64,000 nt of DNA, from contig NZ_FOTK01000019.1 of NCBI RefSeq assembly GCF_900114535.1, forward strand, positions 1-64,000. Reading direction: 5' to 3'. Of the stretch, positions 7,473 through 18,626 are shown piece by piece (the first letter of the stretch is position 1; every line of letters starts with the position of its first letter). Below the pieces are notes generated by a model, which had not been told where the DNA came from, did no database searches, and worked only from the letters and a program-made list of their open reading frames with translations. The position numbers were made by a program, and so were the translations under genes. Source of the stretch: Methylobacterium pseudosasicola. Its GTDB lineage: Bacteria; Pseudomonadota; Alphaproteobacteria; Rhizobiales; Beijerinckiaceae.

Positions 7473-7820
7473 CTACAGCAGCGGATCGAGAATGAAAGGC
7501 TCCTTGGGGACCCGGTAGCCGCGCTTCGCGCCGCGGCTGGTCTCGATCGGCGCCCCGGTGCCACCCGGCGGGACCGCCGCGACGGAGAGCTCGTCCCCGG
7601 CCCGCACACCCTCGGCCGTCGGCTCTTCGGCCCCGCCGCCGAGGCCGACCGAGACCGGCAGGGTCCGGCGGCCGTTGACCGCGTCGGATCCCGCCTGGGC
7701 GGTCGGAGCCGGAGCCGCGGTCTGGGGCGGTTCGAGGGCGCCCCGTCGGCCGCAGGCGGAGACCGCGAGGGCGACGAGGCCGGACACGGCGAGGAGCTTC
7801 AGGGCGGGAGACGACAACAT
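7473..7820 (-). CDS. lptM: LPS translocon maturation lipoprotein LptM (YifL-like)
   Basis: The 115-residue protein has a signal peptide and lipobox (LVALAVSAC, acylated Cys at about 23) followed by the family hallmark CGRRGALEPP. The remainder is low-complexity Pro/Ala and ends VPKEPFILDPLL. LptM is an outer-membrane lipoprotein that helps assemble LptD. The gene is regularly found just upstream of lysA, as here, which supports the call. The C-terminal extension beyond the short conserved motif is typical of alphaproteobacterial members. Confidence 0.85.
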   Translation of the reverse strand: MLSSPALKLLAVSGLVALAVSACGRRGALEPPQTAAPAPTAQAGSDAVNGRRTLPVSVGLGGGAEEPTAEGVRAGDELSVAAVPPGGTGAPIETSRGAKRGYRVPKEPFILDPLL

Positions 7821-7936
7821 CGCGCGCGGGTCCGACGGGCTCGGCGCCGGCGCTCGAAGGCCGGCGGGAGCGCTAGCTTAGCGGTTGCCGGGCTTCGGCG
7901 CGAGCGCGGTGCCGCCACACGCGTGTGGGTCTCGCC

Positions 7937-8254
7937 TCAGCCGCGCCGCTCCTTGGTGCCCTCGGCGCCCTGCTTGCCCTTGGCCGGAGCGTCCTGCTGC
8001 TGCTGGGCCTCGTAGGCGTCGATCGCCCGGCGGCAATTCTCGCTGAGCTTCTTCCAGTTCTTCTGGAAGCAGGCGTCGGTGGCCGGATCGTCGGGGGCCA
8101 GGTTGCCGCAATAGGTGAGATAATCCCCGGTGCAGTACTTCTTGAGGGTCTCGTTGCCGCGCTTCGACTGCTGCGCCGCGGCCGGCAGCGTCAGGGCGGA
8201 GGCCGCCACGACGGCGAGAAGGATTGGCTTCAGGCGCATGAGGATACGTACCAT
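7937..8254 (-). CDS. Small secreted Cys-containing protein
   Basis: The 105-residue protein has a clear signal peptide (MRLKPILLAVVAASALTLPA, cleavage after AAAQ). The mature domain has four Cys in a spaced pattern (KKYCTGDYLTYCGN, ATDACFQKNW, SENCRRAI), like the cysteine-rich repeat family, and then a hydrophilic Gln/Lys tail. It likely forms two disulfides in the periplasm. Either of the Met at 8254 or six codons in can start the gene. Role unknown. A gap of about 110 bp separates it from the next gene on the same strand. Confidence 0.65.
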   Translation of the reverse strand: MVRILMRLKPILLAVVAASALTLPAAAQQSKRGNETLKKYCTGDYLTYCGNLAPDDPATDACFQKNWKKLSENCRRAIDAYEAQQQQDAPAKGKQGAEGTKERRG

Positions 8255-8366
8255 CTCTCGGAGTCAGGAATGTCGGGATGAGTCCCGGTTGCGATGATGC
8301 CTTTGCATGGTCGAAACAAGGCAACCCGCAAACGTTTCTCTGTGGTGATTGGCCCGCGCGCTCCGG

Positions 8367-9071
8367 TTAGACGCGCTCGGGCTGCGGGGTCGGAAACGCC
8401 GCCCGCGGTAGCCGTTCCTGGCCGATCAGGGCGTCGGCGACTTCCGTAATCCGCCGGCGCAGATCGGCGTTCTCACCCTCTAGGCCGCCCTGGCGGTCCG
8501 CCAGATTCTGGGCCAGGGCCTCTTCGGCCGCCTTCAGGCTGGCCCGCAGATCGTCGCGTTCGGCTGCCAAGGCAGCCGCATCCTCGCCCTGCGGCCGGTC
8601 GGCCCCACGGCCTTGTCGGATCGCCAGGAGGCTGTCGAGCAGGTCCGCATGCGCCTCCTCGAGGGCGCGCAGCGTGGCGAAGCTCGCGGTGCCGTCCTCG
8701 CGAGCGCTGGCCAGTTCGGTCTCGAGCTCCCGGGTCTTGGCCTGGGCCTGGGCGATCTCGGCGTCCCGGGCCGCCACGTCGCGGGCGAGGGCGGCCGCCC
8801 GCATGGCGCCGGCGCCGATCGCCGCGAGGTCGCCATGGCGCTTGGCTTGCACGGTCTCGACCTTGCGCTCCAGGCGCCGCTGCTGCACGGCGAATTGCGC
8901 CCGCAGGAAATCCCGCTCCGCGGCGATCTCGGCCGGCGACAGCGGCAGGCGCGCCTCCGCACGCCGCCGCGCCAGACGCGCCGCGCGCGCGTTGAGGGCC
9001 GGGAGCAGCAGGAGGCCGCACAGGCTCGCCGCCAGGAAGCCCAGCGCGAAGATCATTACGGTTTCGATCAC
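8367..9071 (-). CDS. Membrane-anchored coiled-coil protein
   Basis: The 234-residue protein has one N-terminal membrane helix (MIFALGFLAASLCGLLLLPA, residues about 5-25) and then a long charged helix region (about 30-210) rich in Ala, Glu, Arg and Leu with heptad spacing, for example ARDVAARDAEIAQAQAKTRE and LRASLKAAEEALAQNLADRQ. It probably forms a rod in the cytoplasm. Proteins of this layout are common and poorly characterised in Hyphomicrobiales. No enzyme motif is seen. Confidence 0.65.
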   Translation of the reverse strand: MIETVMIFALGFLAASLCGLLLLPALNARAARLARRRAEARLPLSPAEIAAERDFLRAQFAVQQRRLERKVETVQAKRHGDLAAIGAGAMRAAALARDVAARDAEIAQAQAKTRELETELASAREDGTASFATLRALEEAHADLLDSLLAIRQGRGADRPQGEDAAALAAERDDLRASLKAAEEALAQNLADRQGGLEGENADLRRRITEVADALIGQERLPRAAFPTPQPERV

Positions 9072-9165
9072 GAGGGGACAGCCCGCGTAGGCGGCCGGAA
9101 GGCCCGGCCCAGTATCAGTCTAACCCAGGTCGGCTGCCGGGGCGAAATCCGGCGCGACTTATCGA

Positions 9166-9786
9166 TCAGAACGGGTTCCAGGTCGCCTCCCGGGTGAACT
9201 TGAGATAGCCGACATTGATGCCCAGCCGGGCGCCGACGCCGCTGCGGATCGGCACCACGATGATGCGGTCGCTCACCACCGCGGTCATGCCGAAGCCGCC
9301 CACCAGATAAGCCGAACCGTCGACGCCGCCGAAGCGCCGGAACAGATCCCGCACGTTGGGCAGGTTGTAGACCAGCATCATGGTGCGGGCACCGTCGCCG
9401 CCGACGTCGAAGCCCAGCGACGGCCCTTGCCAGTAGACGTGCTTCTGCCCGGCATTGCGGGTGTAGAGCGTGCCCTCGCCATAGCGGACGCCGGCCACCA
9501 CCGCGCCTCCGCCTTCCTGGCCGAGGATGTAGCCGTTCGGCTCGCCCCAGCGGCGCCCCGCCTCCTCGACGGTGAGCGCCAGGCCGCGGGAGACCGAGCC
9601 GAAGAACCGGTGGCCGGATTCCACGATCTCGCCGGGGCGGAAGGTCTCGGGCGTATCGAGGTCCTCGCCCCGCGCCAGGGCCGGACCGAGGCCGGCGAGG
9701 CCCGCCAAAGGGGCGCCCAGCGCCAGGCCAAGGCCCGCGCGGAGCAGGTGGCGGCGATGGGTGCCGCGCTCGTCTCGTGCCGTCAT
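9166..9786 (-). CDS. DUF1134-family exported protein
   Basis: The start at 9786 is preceded by GAGGAGG at suitable spacing, giving 206 residues. The N-terminus has a Tat-like signal (RRHLLRAGLGLALGAP, cleavage near LARG). The mature part carries the conserved stretch of this family: GHRFFGSVSRGLALTVEEAG, GYILGQEGGGAVVAGVRYGE, YWQGPSLGFDVGGDGARTM and the C-terminal GINVGYLKFT. The lipid-binding-like beta fold is family knowledge (similar to the SYLF/Ysc84 type). It is divergent from the YHS gene. Function not established. Confidence 0.75.
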   Translation of the reverse strand: MTARDERGTHRRHLLRAGLGLALGAPLAGLAGLGPALARGEDLDTPETFRPGEIVESGHRFFGSVSRGLALTVEEAGRRWGEPNGYILGQEGGGAVVAGVRYGEGTLYTRNAGQKHVYWQGPSLGFDVGGDGARTMMLVYNLPNVRDLFRRFGGVDGSAYLVGGFGMTAVVSDRIIVVPIRSGVGARLGINVGYLKFTREATWNPF

Positions 9787-9996
9787 CGTTGCCTCCTCGC
9801 CCGGTTCGACTCTGCCTCGTCTTTTTCCGAAAGCCGGTGGCCACCTTTCGGGACGATGCTCTAACGGTTCCGCGGTGGATCCTTGCCGCATCCACGGGCC
9901 AGTCTCGATCGCAACCGGGATCGGCCTGAGGACGGGCCCGCTATCCGGGACGGCGCGGACCGATACGTCGGACCAGCTTCTGAGGAAAACCGCAAG

Positions 9997-10533
9997 ATGT
10001 GGTTAACGCGCCCTGACGCCGCCCCGGCCCCGGCTTCGATGCGTGCCAGGACTTTGGGCCTGCTCCGTATCGCGTCGCGATCGGTGCTCGCCGCCCTCAT
10101 GATCATGGCCTGCGTGCCGGCGGCGGCCCAGCCGGCGGCGACGGCAGTCGAGCTGCTGGCGCTGAATGGGTTCGATCCGGTCAGCTACTTCCTGAAGGAC
10201 GGACCGCAGGCCGGCGCCGCGCGGTTCGAGCTGTCCTGGGGTGGCCGGGTCTGGCGCTTCGCCAGCGGTGCCGACCGGGCCGCCTTCCGGGACAACCCGG
10301 AAGTCTACGCCCCGCGGCTCGGCGGCTTCGACGCCGCCGGTATCCTGGACGGGCGCCTGGTCGATGCCGATCCCCTGGTCTTCGCCGTGATCGGGGAGCG
10401 CCTCTACCTGTTCCGGGATGCGGAGCGGCGCGCCCGGTTCCTGGCCGAGCCCGAGCTGGTCCGGCAAGCGGAAGCCGCCTGGCCCGGCCTGCAGGGCTTG
10501 CTGGACGTGCCGCTCAGGGATGCGCCGCGGTGA
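9997..10533 (+). CDS. Exported YHS-domain protein
   Basis: From the ATG at 9997 (TGAGGA upstream) the protein has 178 residues. The signal peptide spans about 15-47 (RSVLAALMIMACVPAAAQ). A YHS-like domain follows (VELLALNGFDPVSYFLKDGP, RVWRFASGADRAAFRDNPEVYAPRLGGF). The canonical metal-binding Cys of YHS domains is not visible, as in many NGFDPVSYF-type periplasmic members. It may help metal or haem handling, which is inference. Its 3' end overlaps the convergent cysQ by 20 bases. Confidence 0.7.
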   Translation: MWLTRPDAAPAPASMRARTLGLLRIASRSVLAALMIMACVPAAAQPAATAVELLALNGFDPVSYFLKDGPQAGAARFELSWGGRVWRFASGADRAAFRDNPEVYAPRLGGFDAAGILDGRLVDADPLVFAVIGERLYLFRDAERRARFLAEPELVRQAEAAWPGLQGLLDVPLRDAPR

Positions 10534-11398
10534 GGCGCGTCTCCGGCGCACGGCCCTTTCCGCCGGGGGCGGGGAGGGCGAGCGTGGCGGCCAGGTCCGG
10601 ATCGCCCAGGGCCGCGAACGGACCGTTGCGGTAGCCGGCCCGGTAGCGTCCGTACAGGATCGGGCCGCCGCCCGGGACCACCACGCAGCCGCCGGCCGCC
10701 GTCAGGATATGGTCGCCGGCGGCGGTGTCCCATTCCATGGTCGGTCCGCAGCGGACGTAGACATCCGCCTCGCCGGAAGCGATCAGCCCGAACTTGAGCG
10801 CGGACCCGGATTGGCGGGTCTCCGAAACGGGCAGGGCGGCGAGGCAGGTGGCGGTCTCCAGGTCGCCGTGGCGTCGGCTCCCCAGCGCCACGAGGCCGCT
10901 GCGCGGTGCCGGGCGGGCATGGACCGGCCGGCCCGCGCCCGGGCGCCCCTCGATCACCGGCGCCTCAACGCTGGCCTGCCCCGCCCACCAGACCCGCCCG
11001 AGGCCGGGGGCGACCAGGGCGGCCGCCACCGGCCGCTCCCCCGCCACCAGGGCGATGTTGACCGAATAGTCCGGCGTCCCGGCCAGGAAGTCGCGGGTGC
11101 CGTCCAGGGGATCGACCAGGAAGAAGTTTTGGGCCGGCCGCACCACGAGGTCGTCGGCCGCGGTGCCTTCCTCGGCGATGACGGCGATTCCGGGAAAGCG
11201 CGCCGCGAGGGCGGCGACGATCAGCGCCTCGGCCTCGACATCGGCGGCGCTCGACGGCGAGCCGTCCGGCTTGAGGGCGTGGGGGCAGGGGCCGCGATGA
11301 TAGCGCCGCAGCACCTCTCCGGCGGCGCAGGCGATCTCGGCGAGCGCCGCGGCGATCCGCTCGCGCTCAGGCCCCGAAAACATCGCCGCGCCCGTCAT
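10514..11398 (-). CDS. cysQ: 3'(2'),5'-bisphosphate nucleotidase CysQ-like (inositol monophosphatase family)
   Basis: The ATG at 11398 has GGGAGGCGAC before it and gives 294 residues. The Mg-dependent phosphatase motifs are all present: VIAEEGTAADD (Glu for metal 1), DPLDGTRDFLAG (metals 1 and 2), and EWDTAAGDHIL (last Asp ligands). CysQ removes the 3'-phosphate of PAP(S) made during sulfate assimilation. HisN or SuhB activity is less likely because the spacing and EEG motif fit CysQ better, but substrate is not proven. It overlaps the end of the convergent YHS gene. Confidence 0.8.
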   Translation of the reverse strand: MTGAAMFSGPERERIAAALAEIACAAGEVLRRYHRGPCPHALKPDGSPSSAADVEAEALIVAALAARFPGIAVIAEEGTAADDLVVRPAQNFFLVDPLDGTRDFLAGTPDYSVNIALVAGERPVAAALVAPGLGRVWWAGQASVEAPVIEGRPGAGRPVHARPAPRSGLVALGSRRHGDLETATCLAALPVSETRQSGSALKFGLIASGEADVYVRCGPTMEWDTAAGDHILTAAGGCVVVPGGGPILYGRYRAGYRNGPFAALGDPDLAATLALPAPGGKGRAPETRLTAAHP

Positions 11399-11744
11399 GT
11401 CGCCTCCCGCACCTGCTTGCATGCCCGAGCAGGTTGCTCTTGTCGACGGTTCGGGCCGGGAAACGGTTCCGTTGCGTGGTTCTGCGCGTGGGAAACCCCG
11501 CCGCCGAACGGACCGATTCGACCCCGGTATCGGCGGTTCAGGCGCGATCCATATCGCGCGGCCCAGCGTAGGCATCCTCGAACACCTCGGAACGACGCAC
11601 CGAAGAGAAAATCTGGCCTCGTGATCTCTTCTTAAGAAATAACTAAACCAGGAACCGATAGTTCTGTGCGGGATCAGGTAAAAAACTTGCGGTTGGACAG
11701 CGAGTTTTGTTACGCAGATCGACAAGCTAGATCTGAGATGCGTC
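11399..11744. other. Intergenic region between cysQ and the peroxidase gene
   Basis: About 346 bases with divergent promoters expected. The right part (from about 11610) is AT-richer (CTTCTTAAGAAATAACTAAACC with a short TTCTTAAGAA palindrome) and likely holds the peroxidase promoter. I see no RNA gene or riboswitch. Confidence 0.4.
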
Positions 11745-12755
11745 ATGACTCCGGGAAGACATTTTGCGCTGCCGATATGTTTGCTGATATTGTCCTGTAT
11801 CGTCGGGGCAAATGCAGCAGAATTGGACCTCATCAAGGCTCAATATAAGAGGCCGACGGCGATTACATTCCCGGACGAAGCGCCGTTCTCGCCGCAGACG
11901 GCGACCCTCGGCAAGATGCTGTTCTTCGATCCCCGGCTGAGCGGGAAGCAGAACCTCAGCTGCGCGAGCTGCCACAATCCGTCCTTCGGGTTCGAGGTTC
12001 CCGTCCCCGGGGCGATCGGGGCGGCCAACACGCCGCTCGCCCGCAAGGCGCCGACCCTGCTGAACGCCGCCTGGATCCCGACGCTGTTCTGGGACGGGCG
12101 GGCCCCGAGCCTGGAGATGCAGGCGCTCGGACCGATCACGGCCGAGGCCGAGATGGACGGCAAGTTCACCGAGATCGTCGCCACCCTCACGCGCATACCG
12201 GAATACCGGGCTTGGTTCGGCAAGCTGTTCCCGCGTGACGGCATCACCCAGGACAACCTCCTGACCGCGATCGCCACCTACGAGCGGACGGTCGTGGCGG
12301 AATGGGCGCCGTTCGACCGCTGGATCGAGGGCGACGCGACGGCGATCTCGCCGGCCGCGCAGCGCGGCTTCGCCTTGTTCACCGGCAAGACCGGCTGCTC
12401 GGGCTGCCATACCGGCTGGAACTTCACCGACAACAAGTTCCACGACCTCGGCATCCCGACGACGGATATCGGGCGCGGGACCTTCGAGCCCGACAACCCG
12501 CTGGCGCAATACGCGTTCAAGACGCCGGGGCTGCGCAACCTGACCTACCGGGCACCGTTCGGGCATGCCGGCCAGTTCGCCAATCTCGAGGAGATCGTCG
12601 CGTTCTACGAGACCGGCGGTCTCGATCGGCCGTCGAAATCGCCGCTGATGAAGCCGCTCAAACTGAGCCCGGAGGAGCGCGCGGACCTGATCGCCTTCCT
12701 GCGCTCGCTGACCGCGGAGCAGACTCGGACCGCCCTGCCGAATCTGCCGAACTAA
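11745..12755 (+). CDS. Di-haem cytochrome c peroxidase / MauG-family protein
   Basis: The 336-residue exported protein has a signal peptide (MTPGRHFALPICLLILSCIV, cleavage near ANAAE) and two c-type haem motifs, CASCH (about 76) and CSGCH (about 215). The sequence FGHAGQFANLEEIVAFYETG and the C-terminal SPEERADLIAFLRSL are typical of bacterial cytochrome c peroxidases. It reduces H2O2 in the periplasm with electrons from cytochrome c, or, as in MauG, oxidises a partner protein. It is not next to a mau cluster, so peroxidase is the simpler call. It precedes the MCP gene by about 90 bases. Confidence 0.88.
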   Translation: MTPGRHFALPICLLILSCIVGANAAELDLIKAQYKRPTAITFPDEAPFSPQTATLGKMLFFDPRLSGKQNLSCASCHNPSFGFEVPVPGAIGAANTPLARKAPTLLNAAWIPTLFWDGRAPSLEMQALGPITAEAEMDGKFTEIVATLTRIPEYRAWFGKLFPRDGITQDNLLTAIATYERTVVAEWAPFDRWIEGDATAISPAAQRGFALFTGKTGCSGCHTGWNFTDNKFHDLGIPTTDIGRGTFEPDNPLAQYAFKTPGLRNLTYRAPFGHAGQFANLEEIVAFYETGGLDRPSKSPLMKPLKLSPEERADLIAFLRSLTAEQTRTALPNLPN

Positions 12756-12844
12756 CGTTTTGCTTTTACATCATGTTTTCCAGGATCCGTCCCCGATCGC
12801 AGCCCGATCGGGGACGGCGCTCAGCGGGAAACCGGGAAGTCGCC

Positions 12845-14506
12845 ATGTCCATCCGCTATAAGATCCTGCTCCCGCTCCTCGGCTTCCTGCTCCTCGCCGG
12901 GCTCCTAGCCGGGATCACCGGTCTCGTCGGCCTCGGCGCGGTCGGCGATCTGTCGCGGCTCGCCGAGCGCACCGCCGAGGCGGCCGAGACGAGTCGCGCC
13001 GCCCGCGACCAGTTCCACCGGGCCGAGGAACTGGTCGCGCGGGTGAGCGCGATGACCGACCTCCTCGACATGGCGCCGATCCAAACGGAGTTCACCGGGG
13101 CGGGCGATCGCTTGACGGTCCTGCTCGGGCGCCTGAAGGACATCGCCCTGTCCGACTCGATGCAGGCCCTGGCGCGGAGCGCGGAGGCCGAGGCGCGGCA
13201 ATGGCGCGGCGATGCCGAGATCCTGCTCGGCATTCGGCAGGCGCGGGAGATCCCGGTCCAGGAACGGATGGCCCAGCAGAGCCGGCGCCTGCGGCAGCGG
13301 TTCGACGAAGCCGTGGCGCTCGCCGCCGCGGATGCCCGGGCTCAGATGCAGGCGACCCGCGAGGCCACGGCCTGGAAGATCTGGGCGATGCTCGGGCTCG
13401 GGGGCGGCGTGGTCCTCATCGGATCGATCACGGCGCTCTGGCTCGCCGGCAATCTGGCACGGCCGCTGGTCCGGCTGACCGACGAGACCACCCGCCTGGC
13501 GAACGGCGACACGAGCGTCGCGCTGGCCGCCGCAAACCGCCGCGACGAAATCGGCGCCATCGCCCGCGCCGTCGTGGCGATTCGCGACACGTCGCGGGCG
13601 GAGGCCGCGCAGCAGGTCGAGGCCACCGAAGCCGCCCGCCTGCGCGAGGAGCAGGCCCGGCGCGCGATGCTGCACGACCTTGCCGACCGGTTCGAGCATT
13701 CGGTCGGCGGGATCGTCGCCCATGTGGCCGAGGCGGTGACCGGCCTGCAGGCCTCGTCTGGCACGATGCAGGCCGCGGTGGGAGGGACGGCCCTGCGCTC
13801 CACCAGCGCCGCGGAGGCCGCGCACCGGACTGCCGGGAACGTCAACGCCGTGGCGGCGGCGGCCGAGGCCCTGGGCTCGACCGTGCAGGAGATCGGCCGG
13901 CAGGTCGCCCATGCCGCCGGGATGTCGTCCGCCGCCGTGGAGGCCGCTGCGCGCACCGACGCGATCATGGCGGCCCTGTCCGCGGCCGCGGCCCGGATCG
14001 GCGACGTGGTCGGACTGGTCTCCACCATCGCGGGCCAGACCAACCTGCTGGCGCTCAACGCCACGATCGAGGCGGCCCGGGCCGGAGAGGCGGGGCGCGG
14101 CTTCGCCGTCGTGGCAGCCGAGGTGAAGGAGTTGGCCGCGCAGACCGCCAAGGCCACCGACGAGATCGGCCAGCAGATCGGCGCCATCCAGGGGGCGACC
14201 AGTGGCGCCGCCGAGGCGATCCAGGACATCACGGCCCAGATCCACGCGCTGAGCGGCGTGACCACACGCATCGCCAGCGCGGTCGACGGCCAGGGCGTCA
14301 CCACCCGGGAGATCGTGCGCAGCATGTCCGAAGCCTCGGGCGGGACCGACAAGGTGACCGCCGACATCTCCGAGGTCGCCCGCTCGGCGGGCGCTGCCGG
14401 CCATGCCGCCGAGGCGGTCGCAAGCTCCGCCGACGATCTGGCCGTCCAGTCCCGCGCCCTGCACACGGAGATCGACCAGTTCCTCCGGAACGTCCGGGCC
14501 GCCTGA
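12845..14506 (+). CDS. Methyl-accepting chemotaxis protein
   Basis: The 553-residue receptor starts with membrane helix 1 (about 8-32, LLPLLGFLLLAGLLAGITGL). A helical periplasmic domain of about 150 residues follows, then helix 2 (about 178-202, IWAMLGLGGGVVLIGSITAL), a HAMP (about 203-255) and a cytoplasmic signalling domain with the hairpin tip signature GQTNLLALNATIEAARAGEA and FAVVAAEVKELA. Ligand unknown. Coding bias is normal for the host. It is followed by convergent glnE and may feed the Che cluster 4 kb downstream, although other receptors must exist. Confidence 0.93.
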   Translation: MSIRYKILLPLLGFLLLAGLLAGITGLVGLGAVGDLSRLAERTAEAAETSRAARDQFHRAEELVARVSAMTDLLDMAPIQTEFTGAGDRLTVLLGRLKDIALSDSMQALARSAEAEARQWRGDAEILLGIRQAREIPVQERMAQQSRRLRQRFDEAVALAAADARAQMQATREATAWKIWAMLGLGGGVVLIGSITALWLAGNLARPLVRLTDETTRLANGDTSVALAAANRRDEIGAIARAVVAIRDTSRAEAAQQVEATEAARLREEQARRAMLHDLADRFEHSVGGIVAHVAEAVTGLQASSGTMQAAVGGTALRSTSAAEAAHRTAGNVNAVAAAAEALGSTVQEIGRQVAHAAGMSSAAVEAAARTDAIMAALSAAAARIGDVVGLVSTIAGQTNLLALNATIEAARAGEAGRGFAVVAAEVKELAAQTAKATDEIGQQIGAIQGATSGAAEAIQDITAQIHALSGVTTRIASAVDGQGVTTREIVRSMSEASGGTDKVTADISEVARSAGAAGHAAEAVASSADDLAVQSRALHTEIDQFLRNVRAA

Positions 14507-14530
14507 GCGCGTCGCCGGTGGGGCGATGCC

Positions 14531-17503
<2,973 letters not shown>

Positions 17504-17812
17504 GCCGATTCCTCCCTGAGTTCAAGCCGAGCCCGATCGCGCCGAGGCGGCTCGCGGTCCTCATCGTGACCCGCGCCAACGTACCCGATCCGGGCGCGGC
17601 CGGCACCGGTCCCGGCCGGTAACGCTTTTCAAAGCCGACCGTGGCGTTTATCCGTGCGGACCGGTCCATCGCCCCCGGCCCGACCGGTGGGCCGCGCGGG
17701 ATGTTTCGCGGGGGCTCGACCGCTTGATCGGGCGGCCAAGGATCGGCGGCTCCGAATCGACGAGCCGGCCCGCAGAGTGTTCGCCCCCCAGATCCGCCGC
17801 CCGGAGCGCGCC
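17504..17812. other. Divergent glnE-chpT intergenic region
   Basis: About 309 bases of GC-rich sequence between two divergent start codons; promoters for both genes are expected here. I see no clear -35/-10 pair, CtrA TTAA-type site, or RNA gene. Confidence 0.4.
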
Positions 17813-18523
17813 ATGTCCTCCCCGAACGCCCCCAGCCTGACCCTCGACGGCCTCGACCTCGCCGCCCTGCTCTGCTCCCGCGTCTGCCACGACGTGATCA
17901 GCCCCGTCGGCGCGATCGTGAACGGGCTGGAGGTGCTGGAGGACGACGATGACGAATCGATGCGGACCTTCGCCCTCGAACTGATCGGAAAGAGCGCCCG
18001 CCAGGCCTCGGCCCGGCTGAAATTCGCCCGGATCGCCTTCGGGGCTGCGGGCTCGGCCGGCGCCTCGATCGACCTCGCCGATGCCGAGGGCGTGGCCAAG
18101 GGCATGTTCAGCGACGAGAAGACCAAGCTCGCCTGGAGCGCGCCGCAGGCCCTGTTCCCGAAGAACAAGGTCAAGCTGCTCCTCAATCTCGTGATGATCG
18201 CGACTTCGGCGATCCCGCGGGGCGGCCTGATCGACGTCGTCGTCTCCGGCGACGGCGAGGCGCCGACCCTGGTGCTCAAGGCCAAGGGCTCGCATGCCCG
18301 CATCCCGCCCCATGTCGAGGAGCTGATGGCCGGCAGCCCCGAGAGCGGCACCGTCGACGCCCACGGTATCCTGCCGTTCTATGCCGGCCTCGTGGCCCGG
18401 GCCGCCGCCATGGATGTCCGATTCGGCATTGAGGGTGATGAAGTGACGATCACGGCCTCGCCGACAGTGATCGCGGCCCCCGCGGAAGACGGTGACGAAG
18501 CTTCCGACACAGCGCTGGCCTAA
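17813..18523 (+). CDS. chpT: Histidine phosphotransferase ChpT
   Basis: The 236-residue protein has the dimeric DHp-like helix pair with the phospho-accepting His26 in LCSRVCHDVISPVGAIVNGL, followed by a degenerate GHKL-like domain. In Caulobacter and relatives, ChpT passes phosphate from the kinase CckA to CtrA and CpdR. A cpdR homologue is also in this window at 29324. The start at 17813 avoids a Pro/Arg-rich upstream extension. A GC-rich hairpin-like stretch near 18540-18573 follows the stop. It precedes the Che cluster, a plausible but not proven functional tie. Confidence 0.85.
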   Translation: MSSPNAPSLTLDGLDLAALLCSRVCHDVISPVGAIVNGLEVLEDDDDESMRTFALELIGKSARQASARLKFARIAFGAAGSAGASIDLADAEGVAKGMFSDEKTKLAWSAPQALFPKNKVKLLLNLVMIATSAIPRGGLIDVVVSGDGEAPTLVLKAKGSHARIPPHVEELMAGSPESGTVDAHGILPFYAGLVARAAAMDVRFGIEGDEVTITASPTVIAAPAEDGDEASDTALA

Positions 18524-18626
18524 AAAACTGGAAAACGCCGGGGTGGGGAGGGGATCGAAACGCTTCCCTAACCCCGCGTGAGTAAGTACGTTACGCGAGA
18601 GCCTCTTCGTGTAACGAGTATCGCCG

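Noticed and set aside
6071..7609. Longer lysA start at 7609
   Set aside because: It would add 90 residues of Arg/Pro-rich sequence, run into lptM and translate the parS-like site; the ATG at 7339 gives the normal length.
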